64,000 nucleotides of DNA from Glo-17 sp964637835 (lineage in GTDB: Bacteria; Krumholzibacteriota; Krumholzibacteriia; LZORAL124-64-63). The stretch covers positions 17,782-81,781 of the forward strand of contig CAZWYF010000012.1 of assembly GCA_964637835.1 (NCBI GenBank). Reading direction: 5' to 3'. Each line of letters begins with the position of its first letter. Position 1 is the stretch's first letter. The notes beneath the pieces are model-generated. The model did no database searches and was not told the origin of the DNA. It worked only from the letters and a program-made list of their open reading frames with translations. Shown here piece after piece: positions 50,707-60,060 of the stretch. The position numbers were made by a program, and so were the translations under genes.

Positions 50707-52638
50707 ATGCCCGCTAGACGCCCCGCATCGGTCTGGACGAGACGACGCCACCAGGCTCGTCGCGCCCTCTGCCGCCTGACGGACCTCCTGCCCGGATGCC
50801 GGCACGTGGGACCCTGCTTCGTCTTCCATCCGGCCTACGCCGCCGAGGAGCTGGCCGGCCCCTACGACCTGCACCGCCCCCACCGCATCCTCCACTACCT
50901 GCAACAGGAACGCCTCCTGCGCCGGGGCGCCCTGCACCGCCCGCGGCCGGCGAGCCTGGATCGGCTGCGCCTGGTGCATACGCACGCGTACCTCGAATCG
51001 CTGGCGCAGCCGGACGCGTTGACACCCATCGTGGGCGAGGCCCTGCGCCCGGCGCTGCAAGACGCCTTCCTGGCGGGCTCCCGCGCCATGGTCGGCGGCA
51101 CCCTGCGCGCCACCAAGCTGGCCTTGCGCCGGGGCATCGTGGCGGTGAACCTCGGCGGCGGCTTCCACCACGCCTTCACCGACCGCGGCCACGGTTTCAG
51201 CTGCTTCCACGACGTCGCCGTGACCATCCGCACCTGGCGCGCGCGCGGCTACCAGGCGCCCATCCTGGTGGTCGACCTGGACGTCCACGACGGCGACGGC
51301 ACCCGGGCCCTCTTCGCCGACGACCCCACCGTCCACACCTTCAGCCTGCACAATCGCACCCTGCTGGCCGAGGGCGCGGTGGCCGACACCTGCCTCGCCC
51401 TCGGTCCGGACGTCGACGACGCCACGCTCATCGCTGCCGTCGATGCGCACCTGCCGCCGGTGATCGCGCACGTGCAACCCGGCCTGGTGTTCTACCTGGC
51501 CGGCAGCGACGGCCACCGGAACGACCGCCTGGGCGACTGGCGCCTGAGCCACGACGGCCTGGTGGCCCGCGACCGCCTGGTCCTCGGCTACCTCCGCGAA
51601 CGGCCCGACCCCATCCCCACGGTCTACCTGCTGGCCGGCGGCTATGGCCGGCACGCCTGGCGACACCCGGCGGCGGTCCTGCGCTGGCTGCTCACCGGTG
51701 ATGCCGCCATCGACCCGCCCCTGGACCTGGAGTTGCCCCTGGACCACTACCGTCGGCTGGAGCCGCTGTTCTTCCGGCGCCCGCAGACCTCGGCCACGGA
51801 GGACCGCGGTCCGGCGCGGATCGCCCCCGCCGGCGACCTGGTCGATGGCTGGGAACTGGACGCCGGCGACCTGCCCGGTCTGGACGGCGTGCGCAGCACG
51901 CGCTTCCTGGACGCCATCCCACGCCACGGCCTGGAGGTGGTGCTGGAGAAGAGCGGGCTGCTGGACCGGATGCGGGCGCGCGGCTTCCGCAAGCTCGCCG
52001 TGGAGGTGGATCTGGACGACCCCCTCGGCCACCTGCTGCGCGTCCAGGATCTCGCCGGGGCGGAGCCCCGCACCCTGCTGGAGCTGAAGCTGCGGCGCGA
52101 TGCCAGCGTCGCCCCGCCCTACACCCTGCTCTCGGTGGAATGGTTGCTGCTGCAGAACGCCCGCGGGGCGTTCGTGCTGGGGCGTCCCCCGCTCTCGGGC
52201 CAGCGATACCCGGGACTGGGGCTGCTGCGCGACGTGACGGCCATGCTGGTGGTGCTCTGCGAGCGCCTCGACCTGGACGGGCTCACCTTCCTGCCCGCCC
52301 ACTTCCACATGGCCGAGCTGGCCCGGGAGGCGGCGGTCTTCTGGGATCCCGCCGCGGCCACCGATCACGCCGCCGTGCGCGCTGCCCTGGAAGGTCTGCG
52401 GCTGGTGGAGATGGACCGCGCGGTGGTGGCTGGCGAGGTGGTGGCGGCCGGCACCGGGGAGCCCTACGCCTTCATCCCGGCGCGCATGGTGGTCCCGGTG
52501 AGCGCGCGCCTGCAGGCCGACCCGCGCGTGGCCGCGAGCCGGGCCGCCGCGTCGGCAGGGGCCGCCGCCGGGCCGGCGAGCGGCGACGCGCCCGCGCCGG
52601 CCTACCGCCACCTCCGGCCGCCGGCCACGGAGCGATGA
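50707..52638 (+). CDS. HDAC-superfamily protein with unknown C-terminal domain
   Basis: 643 aa. The first half is a histone-deacetylase/AcuC-like fold: PYDLHRPHRI, NLGGGFHHAF, VVDLDVHDGDGTRALF (zinc ligands Asp and His), GSDGHRNDRLGDWRLS (third Asp) and YLLAGGYGRHAW. The catalytic His pair reads FHHAF in place of the usual GHHA. From about residue 375 a second domain of about 250 residues follows, with FRKLAVEVDLDDPLGHLLRV and LPAHFHMAELAREAAVFWDP. I do not recognise it. It ends Ala/Pro-rich. Start ATG 50707. A second member of the family in the window (the other is at 40141). Cytosolic; substrate unknown. Confidence 0.75.
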   Translation: MPARRPASVWTRRRHQARRALCRLTDLLPGCRHVGPCFVFHPAYAAEELAGPYDLHRPHRILHYLQQERLLRRGALHRPRPASLDRLRLVHTHAYLESLAQPDALTPIVGEALRPALQDAFLAGSRAMVGGTLRATKLALRRGIVAVNLGGGFHHAFTDRGHGFSCFHDVAVTIRTWRARGYQAPILVVDLDVHDGDGTRALFADDPTVHTFSLHNRTLLAEGAVADTCLALGPDVDDATLIAAVDAHLPPVIAHVQPGLVFYLAGSDGHRNDRLGDWRLSHDGLVARDRLVLGYLRERPDPIPTVYLLAGGYGRHAWRHPAAVLRWLLTGDAAIDPPLDLELPLDHYRRLEPLFFRRPQTSATEDRGPARIAPAGDLVDGWELDAGDLPGLDGVRSTRFLDAIPRHGLEVVLEKSGLLDRMRARGFRKLAVEVDLDDPLGHLLRVQDLAGAEPRTLLELKLRRDASVAPPYTLLSVEWLLLQNARGAFVLGRPPLSGQRYPGLGLLRDVTAMLVVLCERLDLDGLTFLPAHFHMAELAREAAVFWDPAAATDHAAVRAALEGLRLVEMDRAVVAGEVVAAGTGEPYAFIPARMVVPVSARLQADPRVAASRAAASAGAAAGPASGDAPAPAYRHLRPPATER

Positions 52639-52696
52639 CGGGCTCGCCGCGCCCACGGACGACCGGCTCCGGCTCCGGGGCCGCGGCCGGCGGCGG

Positions 52697-53974
52697 TCAG
52701 AACGCCTCGCCGATCCCCACGGAGACCCGCGCGGCCTGGTAGCCGAAGGCCAGGTCCAGCCGCAGGGGCACGGCCTCCGGACCGCGCCCGGTGTAGACCC
52801 GCAGGCCCAGCCCCACGGAGGGGCGCAGGTACCGGGCCCGGAGCGACGCCACGTCCTCGCCGACCACCGCCACGCCGCCGAACACCGTCATCCCCACGCG
52901 CTGGCGTGCCCGCCAGCGCCACTCCACCTGGGCGGCCGTCATCACGCGGTCGAGCCAGCGGTCGCGCACGTAGGCGCGGGAGTGGTGACGCCCGCCCAGG
53001 GAGGCCAGGCGCCAGAACGGGGGCTGGCCATTGACGCCGTAGTAGAAGAGCTGGCCGGCCAGGACCTGATGGGGCGCCGGCGACCAGTAGCCGCGCAGGT
53101 CGGCGTTGAAGACGGTGAAGTCATGGGCGCCACCCAGCCCGTGAGAGAAGGCCATGAGCTGCCCCTGCAGGAAGAGGCCCCGCGTGGGCCAGTAGCGCAC
53201 GTCGCGGCGATCGACGCGGAAGATGCCGCCGGCACCGATCTCGGTGACGTCGAACGCCGTGCACACGTGACCGCAATCGAGCACGCCACCGCGATCGATG
53301 TCGGAGATCATCTGGCGGTGCACCTCGAATCGCGGCCCGACGGCCACGCCGCCGCCGAGCTGGCGCGCGCCCTCGACGTAGCTCAGGAGCTGGTGGGGCT
53401 TGTAGTACTCGCGGTCGTCCTGGTCGGCGGCCGGACCGAGACCGTAGAAGCGACGTGCGAGGCCATCGTAGTCCAGCCGCAGGCGCACGTAATTCCGGCC
53501 GGCGTCCCACAGGAGGTCGCTGGTCAGCTCGAGCCGCTGCTGGCCCTCGAGCGTCACCAGGAACTCGAGCGCGAGCTCCGAGGCGGGAGAGTCCGGATCG
53601 CCCTCCAGCTGGTACGGCAGGACCGTCTTGAGTCCGCCGCCCAGGCCACGGCTCTCGCTGGCCGTGCCGATGGGCACCCAGACCAGCCCGTAGGTCGAGA
53701 CCGCGGGGGGGAAGAACTGGACGTCCAGGGGCGCGTCGGAGGTGTCGGCGAGCGCCGGGATGTCCTGCGCCCGCGCGGCGTCCGGCAGACCGTCGGCCCC
53801 CAGGATCGCCACGACGGCCAGGACGGACAGGGCCGCCAGGCCGGCGGGCGAACGGGCCGGCGTGCCGGTCGGCGGGCCGGTCGGCGGGCCGGCGGGCAGG
53901 CGGGCAGCCAGGCGAGCGGACGCGCGGACCGACGCCTCCGGGCCCCCGGAGCGAGATGAACGCGGCGGCCGCAT
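52697..53974 (-). CDS. BamA/TamA-like (Omp85 surface antigen) outer-membrane protein
   Basis: 425 aa. A Pro/Thr/Gly repeat-bearing leader precedes the hydrophobic LAALSVLAVVAILGADG and cut site near AARA-Q. The mature part is a barrel with LRLDYDGLARRFYGLGP, LFLQGQLMAFSHGLGG and a late SVGLGLRVYTGRG, ending in Phe (GEAF). It resembles the 16-strand domain of Omp85 proteins without visible POTRA repeats, as in stand-alone surface antigens. ATG 53974 lies one base after the SIMPL gene stop, so the two are co-translated. Confidence 0.75.
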   Translation of the reverse strand: MRPPRSSRSGGPEASVRASARLAARLPAGPPTGPPTGTPARSPAGLAALSVLAVVAILGADGLPDAARAQDIPALADTSDAPLDVQFFPPAVSTYGLVWVPIGTASESRGLGGGLKTVLPYQLEGDPDSPASELALEFLVTLEGQQRLELTSDLLWDAGRNYVRLRLDYDGLARRFYGLGPAADQDDREYYKPHQLLSYVEGARQLGGGVAVGPRFEVHRQMISDIDRGGVLDCGHVCTAFDVTEIGAGGIFRVDRRDVRYWPTRGLFLQGQLMAFSHGLGGAHDFTVFNADLRGYWSPAPHQVLAGQLFYYGVNGQPPFWRLASLGGRHHSRAYVRDRWLDRVMTAAQVEWRWRARQRVGMTVFGGVAVVGEDVASLRARYLRPSVGLGLRVYTGRGPEAVPLRLDLAFGYQAARVSVGIGEAF

Positions 53975-53975
53975 C

Positions 53976-54698
53976 CTACTCGATGGCGAACTTCGCGTGC
54001 ACCACGGCGGTGATCTGCTTCTCGATGGCCGAGGTGTCGTTGATGCCGTAGTCGCTGACCGTGGTGCTGTGGCGCGGGGTCACCTGGAGGACGCCCATGC
54101 GGGCCTCGCGGATGGGGCCCAGTTCCGCGCCGGCCGCCTCGGCCACCTTGTGGGCGCGGCGCATGGCGTCCCGGGCCGCGAGGGCCTGGACCTCCTCCTT
54201 GATGGCCGCGAGGTCGGTGTCCAGGTACTCCGGACGCTGGGTACGCAGGTCCACGCCCTCGGTGACCAGGCCGGCCAGATCCACCGACAGCGCCTTGATC
54301 CGGTAGACATCCCGCAGCTCGATCATGAAGCCCTGCTCGCAGCGATACTCCAGGACGTCGCCGGTGCGGTTGCCCTGCTGGTCGAACTCCTCGATGCCCC
54401 ACGTGTTGACCGGGTTCTCCTGCACCGCGGTGTCCGGCACGTCGGCGCCGGCGAGGAAGCCGTCGATGATCGGCAGCTGGCGCTGCAGGTCGCGGTAGGC
54501 CGCCTCGGCGGTGGCGCCGCGACCGGTGACCGAGTAGCGCAGGTGGCCGAGGTCGGACACCAGATCCATGCGGGCCGAGCCCGTCACCTGCAGGGTCTGG
54601 GCGATCTCCACGTTGCCGCGCCAGGTGCGGCCGAGGATGACGGTGCCGGCCACGAAGCACAGGCCGAGGCAGAGCGCCGCCAGCAGATTGTTGCGCAT
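53976..54698 (-). CDS. SIMPL-domain (DUF541) periplasmic protein
   Basis: 240 aa. One N-terminal hydrophobic anchor or signal (NNLLAALCLGLCFVAGTVIL), then the SIMPL domain: LQVTGSARMDLVSDLGHLRYSVTGRGATAEAAYRDL and the late AARDAMRRAHKVAEAAGAELGPIREA. Members of the family form ring-like periplasmic assemblies or help in stress, but most roles are unknown. Start ATG 54698. Directly upstream of the BamA-like gene, one base apart, which suggests a joint envelope task. Confidence 0.82.
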   Translation of the reverse strand: MRNNLLAALCLGLCFVAGTVILGRTWRGNVEIAQTLQVTGSARMDLVSDLGHLRYSVTGRGATAEAAYRDLQRQLPIIDGFLAGADVPDTAVQENPVNTWGIEEFDQQGNRTGDVLEYRCEQGFMIELRDVYRIKALSVDLAGLVTEGVDLRTQRPEYLDTDLAAIKEEVQALAARDAMRRAHKVAEAAGAELGPIREARMGVLQVTPRHSTTVSDYGINDTSAIEKQITAVVHAKFAIE

Positions 54699-54825
54699 GT
54701 CGAGCCTTCCGGGATCGCGGGGAGCCTCGGGACGTCTGGTCGTGGTCCCAAAGTTACGTCCCGACGCCCGGGAAGCGCAATCTCGCCTGGCGCCACGGGT
54801 CGTCCCCCTCGTGCCGAGGTGGCGC

Positions 54826-55404
54826 TCAGCGCAGCGAGAAGTACAGCCAGGCCACGCGGTAGCAGGCGTAGAACGCGCTGGCGAGCATCACCCGGCGGTC
54901 GAGCATCACCTGGCGGGCGCCGTCGAGCAGGCGGTTCACCGGATTGTCCCGGGCGAGGTCGGCGATCACCCCGGGACGACGCTGCTCGTACTCCTGCTGC
55001 GCCCAGGCCAGGCGCGGATCGCGGGGATCGCGGCGGCGCCCCTCGTCCAGGTAGCGCCAGCCCTTCTCCAGGCGCGAGCCCAGCAGGTTGACGTAGCCCA
55101 GGGCGAACCAGCCGCAGCCGCGCGAGGGCGCCAGCTTGCGGGCGCGGTCGGCCAGCTTCTCGGCAGTGGCCAGCTGGCCCCGTCCGGCGGCCACGCATAC
55201 CGCCAGGCTGGCCAGGGGCTCGGGATCACGGGGATCCTCCTTGACCATGCGCACGAGGATGGTCTCGGCGCGGTCGTACTCCTTCTGCTCGAGCAGGCGG
55301 TTGGCCTCCCGGAGCCGACCGTTGCTGGCGGCCGGGTTGTCCGGCCCCACCTGCAGGAGGTCTCCGGGAGCATGGGCGCGGCGTTCTGCAACCTGGGCCG
55401 GCAT
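54826..55404 (-). CDS. TPR-repeat protein
   Basis: 192 aa. Two to three TPRs (ANRLLEQKEYDRAETILVRMVKEDPRDPEPLASLAVCVA; WFALGYVNLLGSRLEKGWRYLDEGRRRDPRDPRLAWAQ) and a C-terminal segment that may touch the membrane (FYACYRVAWLYFSLR). GGGGAG precedes ATG 55404. No signal peptide. Probably a scaffold for protein contacts; partner unknown. 127 bases upstream of the SIMPL gene on the same strand. Confidence 0.7.
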   Translation of the reverse strand: MPAQVAERRAHAPGDLLQVGPDNPAASNGRLREANRLLEQKEYDRAETILVRMVKEDPRDPEPLASLAVCVAAGRGQLATAEKLADRARKLAPSRGCGWFALGYVNLLGSRLEKGWRYLDEGRRRDPRDPRLAWAQQEYEQRRPGVIADLARDNPVNRLLDGARQVMLDRRVMLASAFYACYRVAWLYFSLR

Positions 55405-55592
55405 GGTGCAACTCCCCGAAGATGGCGCGGGCGTTCCGCGGGTTTCCCGGGCTTTCCGGAACCGGTCCGCCGTCCCGCCGACCGGACCCGGATTCTCCCA
55501 CGGTCCTGCAACCATCGCGCCGGCACCGCGCCGGCATCATGCTGGCACCGCGGCGGCCCGACGGCCCGGCGGCGGGCCGGGGCGCCCGCCGC

Positions 55593-58160
55593 TCAGTCCG
55601 TCCAGCGGTGCGCCCAGGCCTCGGGACGACCTCGCAGCCAGCGGTCGAACCACTCGCGCATCATGGTGCGGTGGGCCACGCGGTCCTCCCAGCAGCCGGA
55701 GATGCCGTGGCCCTCGCCGGCGAAGGTGACCATCTCCACCGGCTTGCCCTGCACCTGCAGGGCGGTGAACATCTCGGCCGATTCGCCGGGGGTGACGTTC
55801 ACGTCGGCGTCGCCGTGCAGCAGCAGCAGCGGGGTCTGGATCTCGCCGGCCTGGAACAGGGGCGAGCGCTCGATGAAGTAGGCGGGGTCGTCCCAGGGGG
55901 TGCGGCCGCCGAGGGCCATGTCGCCGTAGGTCCAGCCCCAGGTGCCCTGGCCCCAGTAGGTGGCCAGGTCGGCGATGCCGTACATGGCCACCGCAGCGGC
56001 GAAGAGGTCGCTGCGGGTGATCAGGTGCATGGTCATGAAGCCGCCGTAGCTGCCGCCGTAGCAGCCGACGCGGTCGGGGTCCAGCTCGGGGCGGCGCGCG
56101 AGGAGGGCCTCGGCGCCGGCCAGGACGTCGGCGCCGGCGGCGGGGCCCCAGTCGCCGGCGTGCCAGTCGGCGAAGGCCTGGCCATAGCCGCGGGCGCCGC
56201 GGGGGTTGATCACCAGGACGGCGTAGCCGGCGGCGGCCCAGTACTGGTGGGTGCCGTCGAAGCCGCGCGTGGTGGGCGTGGCGCCGCCGTAGTAGTAGAC
56301 GATCAGCGGGACCGAGCCGCGGTCGTGGCCGGTGAGCGGGCCGTCGGGACCCACGGGCGGGTACCACCAGGCCTCGATGGTCTCGCCGCCGGGGCCGGTG
56401 AACGTGGCATCCTGGGGCCGGGAGATCACGTGGCGGTCGGGCAGGTCGCGGTCGGGGGCCTCCAGCTCGCGGGGGCCGCCGCCCACCGGCTGCAGCCACA
56501 GCGCCGCCGGCGTGGTGGGGCCCTCGGCGCCGTAGGCCACGTGGGTGCCGTCGGGGGCCACGGCCCAGTCGCCGCCGGTGACCGCGGCGGTGGGCAGCTC
56601 CGTCGCCGCCCAGGCCTCGCCCCCGGCGTCCAGCGTCACCAGCACGTCGCGGCCGCCGGCGCTGGCCGGCAGCAGCAGGCGGCGGCCGCCGTCCAGCCAG
56701 GCGGGCAGACCGCGGCCGGCGGCGAAGGCGTGGGGAACGTCCCGGGTGACGCGGCGCAGGCCGCCCGAGACCAGGTCCAGTTCCCAGACCTGCGCGTGGT
56801 AGACGTTGTGCTCAGCGCGGTCGCCGCCCACCTGGTCGGGCGGGCCGAGGAAGACCACGCGGCGGCCGTCGGGATGGGGCGTGAGCGCCCGGGGGCGCGA
56901 CTCCCAGCCGGCGGTGAAGGTGGCGGCGAGGCGGTCCTCGCCGGTGGCGAGGTCGCGGACGCGGATCTCGGTGCGGAACCACGGCCGCGGCACCTGGGGC
57001 ACGGTGCGGGCGTAGACCACGGCCTCGCCGCCGGGCAGCCAGGCGGCGTCATCGAGGACGTGGTCGCCGGGACGGGTGAGCACCTGGCGCGCGCCGCTGC
57101 GCAGGTCCACCACCTGCAGGTGCGGGCGCGGCGCCCAGTCGGCCACCCGCTCGCGCAGGGCGTCCCAGCGGCGGCGGTCGGCGTCCGGCTCGGCGGGGTC
57201 GAGGCCCCGGGTGGTGCTCAGGAGCAGGCGGGTGCCGTCGGGAGAGAGGCGCAGCAGGCCGAGGCCGGGCTCGTCGGCGACCACGGTGCGCACCGGGCCC
57301 CGGGGCGCGGTCCAGAGCAGCAGGTCGGTGCCGTCCTCGCCGGCGCGACGCAGCAGCAGGCCGGTGCCGTCGGGAGTGAACGCCACCGGGCGCGCGTCCG
57401 GGCCGCCCAGATCCGAGGCGATGCGCTGGCCGCGGCCATCGAGCACGGCGGTCTCGCCACGGCGGCCCTCGCCGTCGGGATCGCGCCGCGAGAGGTGGCG
57501 GGCGACCAGCTGGCCGCGGGGCGCCACGGCCAGGCTGCCCAGCGAGGCCAGGCGGCCGGTGCGCGCGAAGCGGCTGAAGTCCAGGCGCGCGTCCAGGTCC
57601 CAGCGCAGGCCGGCCGCACCCGAGGCGGCGAGGCTCACGGCGTCCAGGGCCTCCTCGGTGGCCACGCGCGCGAACACGAAGCAGGCGCCGGCCGGCAGGG
57701 CCACCGCGCCGGTGGCCCGCTCGCCATCCACCCAGACCTCGGCGTCGTCGCCGGCGGAGACGGTGACCTCGGCCCAGCGGTCGGTGACCAGGCGGGCGGC
57801 CAGCCACCAGACGCCGGCCTCGCGCAGGCGCACCGCGCCGTCGGTGGCCACGCGGGTCCAGCGACGGGAGCCGGCGGGAGCGGGAACCTCCTGCCCCGCG
57901 GTGGGCAGCCAGCCGGCGGGGTCGATCTCCGGGACCACCTCGGCGTCGGCATGCACGCGCGGATCCAGGTCGCCGGCGGGCGGCGCCGGCAGCGGGCCGA
58001 GGCGCAGGACGGCGTCCGCGACCACCGGCGGCGGTCCGTCATCGGTCTGCGCGACGGCCACGACGGCGGCGAGGGCGAGGAGCAGGGTGGCGGCGGCGAG
58101 GCTGGTCGCCGGGGCCGGAGAGGTCCGCGACCCTCGGCAAGAACGTTGGCAGAAAGACAT
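55593..58160 (-). CDS. Exported S9-family peptidase (prolyl oligopeptidase / DPP-IV type)
   Basis: 855 aa. After a signal segment (LAAATLLLALAAVVAVAQ) there is an extra beta domain (about 80-190, WWLAARLVTDRWAEVTVSAGDDAEVWVDGE, PA14-like). A beta-propeller follows (VVDLRSGARQVLTRPGDHVLDDAAWLPGG), then the peptidase domain with YYYGGATPTTRG, nucleophile in GGSYGG (Ser about 704), acid in HGDADVNVTP and His in GEGHGISGC. All catalytic residues are present. It likely cuts peptides in the periplasm for amino acid uptake. Start ATG 58160 after GGAGCC. Confidence 0.9.
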   Translation of the reverse strand: MSFCQRSCRGSRTSPAPATSLAAATLLLALAAVVAVAQTDDGPPPVVADAVLRLGPLPAPPAGDLDPRVHADAEVVPEIDPAGWLPTAGQEVPAPAGSRRWTRVATDGAVRLREAGVWWLAARLVTDRWAEVTVSAGDDAEVWVDGERATGAVALPAGACFVFARVATEEALDAVSLAASGAAGLRWDLDARLDFSRFARTGRLASLGSLAVAPRGQLVARHLSRRDPDGEGRRGETAVLDGRGQRIASDLGGPDARPVAFTPDGTGLLLRRAGEDGTDLLLWTAPRGPVRTVVADEPGLGLLRLSPDGTRLLLSTTRGLDPAEPDADRRRWDALRERVADWAPRPHLQVVDLRSGARQVLTRPGDHVLDDAAWLPGGEAVVYARTVPQVPRPWFRTEIRVRDLATGEDRLAATFTAGWESRPRALTPHPDGRRVVFLGPPDQVGGDRAEHNVYHAQVWELDLVSGGLRRVTRDVPHAFAAGRGLPAWLDGGRRLLLPASAGGRDVLVTLDAGGEAWAATELPTAAVTGGDWAVAPDGTHVAYGAEGPTTPAALWLQPVGGGPRELEAPDRDLPDRHVISRPQDATFTGPGGETIEAWWYPPVGPDGPLTGHDRGSVPLIVYYYGGATPTTRGFDGTHQYWAAAGYAVLVINPRGARGYGQAFADWHAGDWGPAAGADVLAGAEALLARRPELDPDRVGCYGGSYGGFMTMHLITRSDLFAAAVAMYGIADLATYWGQGTWGWTYGDMALGGRTPWDDPAYFIERSPLFQAGEIQTPLLLLHGDADVNVTPGESAEMFTALQVQGKPVEMVTFAGEGHGISGCWEDRVAHRTMMREWFDRWLRGRPEAWAHRWTD

Positions 58161-58284
58161 GGCAGGCTCCGGGGCAGGGATCCCGACGCGGGGGCGAGGC
58201 GCGTCCATGGCGTTCGGCCGCAGCCTAGCGCGGAACGCACGGCGAGGCCAGCCCCGGCCGGCCTCGCCGCGGATGCCCGGTGGA

Positions 58285-59904
58285 TCAGGGCTCGAGAGCG
58301 CGGTGGATGGTGTAGTGCACCTCGAGGGTGCAGTTGTCGTAGCCGTCGTTGCTCGTGGTGTTGATGTGCGAGAAGCTGTACGGGTTGGTCTCGAAGTCGA
58401 ACGGGAAGGCGAGGGTGGTCTCGCGGGACCAGCCGTCGTAGCCGCCGCCCGCACCGCCGTAGACGCCGGTGTAGATCTCCAGCTCGGTGTCCTGGGTGGC
58501 CTCCAGCGAGAAGATGGTCTGGTTGTTCAGATCGGCGAGCGTCTCGCGCGGGAAGTACTCGCCGTCGTTGTGCAGCAGCCACCAGGAACCCCCGCCGCTG
58601 CCCGGCGACCAGACGTAGCTCTCGATGTCGAACAGCTCCTGCTCGGTGCAGCCCGCCACCACCGAGACGCTGTCCAGCGAGACGGTGAAGCGGAAGAGGC
58701 TGGCCGGCTCGCACTGCCGGATGGAGAAACGGGTGGCGTCGCCGATCACCGCGGGCTGCCGGTTCTTGAGGTCGTTGATGCGGTAGGACAGGGGGACCGC
58801 GGTGGTGGCCGGCACCGGCCGCAGGAACTCGCCGAAGTCGCCATCGCGCAGGGCGGCGCGGATGCCGTCGAGCGCATCCTCCTGCGTGCCGCCGAACACC
58901 TGGACCTCCAGGGAGGAATTGCTGACCAGCTGGCGCTGACGTTCGTTGTAGCTGCCGCTGCCCTCCCAGGCGCCGTAGGAGGCCTGGGCCGCCGCGCGCA
59001 GTTCCTGGGCGGACTCGGCCTCGGTGCTGGTCATGGTGTAGACCAGCATGCGCCCGTAGGTGACCGACTGCACGTAGCACGGCTGGTTGCCCGCGCCCAT
59101 GGTGCCCAGCTCCACCTGCCGATCGAAATCCCCCTGGGTGATGTCGGGATGGAAGAAGGAGGCCGGCTCGGCCAGGGCGTCGTCGGCGAAGGAGATGGTG
59201 TACATGGGCTGCATGAGCTTGACGATCACCGTGGTCTGCGAGAGGGACGACTGCTCGCTGAAGGCCGCGCTCACCGAGCCGCTGGCGAAGACGGCGTCGT
59301 AGCTGAGGCTGATGCCGGCCGCGAGCATGGCCTGCTCGTAGGAGTACGCGCTGTGGGCCTGGAAGTTGATGGCCGCCGGCACCACCGGCAGGCTGCCCAG
59401 GCGGGTGTCGGCCTCGCGCTGCAGCGAGGCGATGGCCTCCTGCAGGGTGGAGCTGTTGGGCTCATCCACGGTCCGGCTCGGATTCTCCAGGGCGAGGTTC
59501 ACCGAGAGGCTGAGCGGCGAACGGCGCAGGCCGATGGTCGAGAGCGACCCGTCACGCACGCCGGCCCCCTGGACCAGCATGCCGGGCTTGAGCGCGGTGG
59601 CGCTGGCCCCCACCGCGACGATGCTCTCGAAGTTCTGGCGCAGGTCGTATTCCACCACCTCGCAGACGTAGTACTGGAGGTCCTCGAGCACCTCCTCGTC
59701 GTCCTGCGGCGCGGGCGGGTCGGGCTGGTCGGAGGGGACCTGCCAGTCGGGGAGGTCGTCCACGAACCTGTTGACCGTGGCGGGGTCCACCGGCTCGGTG
59801 CTGCCGGCGGGGCTGGCGGGGTCGTTCTCCTGGCTGCAGCCGGCGAGCAGGGCGGGCGCGCGGCGGCCGGGACGTGCCTCCGATGGCTCGCGGCCGGGCG
59901 TCGG
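58285..59904 (-). CDS. Cholesterol-dependent-cytolysin-family lipoprotein, lacking the undecapeptide (5' end in gap)
   Basis: At least 539 codons. LLAGC (Cys at 59836-59838) is a lipobox, but the start and hydrophobic signal part are lost in the gap. The body follows thiol-activated cytolysins closely: PLSLSVNL then NPSRTVDEPNSSTLQEAIASL, PAAINFQAHSAYSYEQAMLAAG, MQPMYTISFADDALAEPASFF, YVQSVTYGRMLVY, SNSSLEVQVFGG (the family's Gly pair) and AVPLSYRINDLKN. The C-terminal about 140 residues do not resemble cytolysin domain 4: the Trp-rich ECTGLAWEWWR loop is absent, replaced by a Cys-bearing domain (VSVVAGCTEQELFDIESYVW). Most like the CDC-like proteins of environmental bacteria. Target and activity unknown. 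Confidence 0.82.
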   Translation of the reverse strand, partial: PTPGREPSEARPGRRAPALLAGCSQENDPASPAGSTEPVDPATVNRFVDDLPDWQVPSDQPDPPAPQDDEEVLEDLQYYVCEVVEYDLRQNFESIVAVGASATALKPGMLVQGAGVRDGSLSTIGLRRSPLSLSVNLALENPSRTVDEPNSSTLQEAIASLQREADTRLGSLPVVPAAINFQAHSAYSYEQAMLAAGISLSYDAVFASGSVSAAFSEQSSLSQTTVIVKLMQPMYTISFADDALAEPASFFHPDITQGDFDRQVELGTMGAGNQPCYVQSVTYGRMLVYTMTSTEAESAQELRAAAQASYGAWEGSGSYNERQRQLVSNSSLEVQVFGGTQEDALDGIRAALRDGDFGEFLRPVPATTAVPLSYRINDLKNRQPAVIGDATRFSIRQCEPASLFRFTVSLDSVSVVAGCTEQELFDIESYVWSPGSGGGSWWLLHNDGEYFPRETLADLNNQTIFSLEATQDTELEIYTGVYGGAGGGYDGWSRETTLAFPFDFETNPYSFSHINTTSNDGYDNCTLEVHYTIHRALEP

Positions 59905-60059
59905 NNNNNNNNNNNNNNNNNNNNNNNNNNNNNNNNNNNNNNNNNNNNNNNNNNNNNNNNNNNNNNNNNNNNNNNNNNNNNNNNNNNNNNNNNNNNNNNN
60001 NNNNGGGCGGGCGCGCGGCGGCCGGGACGTGCCTCCGATGGCTCGCGGCCGGGCGTCGG
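59850..60059. repeat. Identical 55-bp ends around a 100-N gap
   Basis: Bases 59850-59904 and 60005-60059 are identical; the N run is 59905-60004. Unlike the case at 30594, simply merging the copies does not give the cytolysin-like gene a start codon or signal peptide, so some sequence may be missing or misjoined here. Confidence 0.9.
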
Positions 60060-60060
60060 C

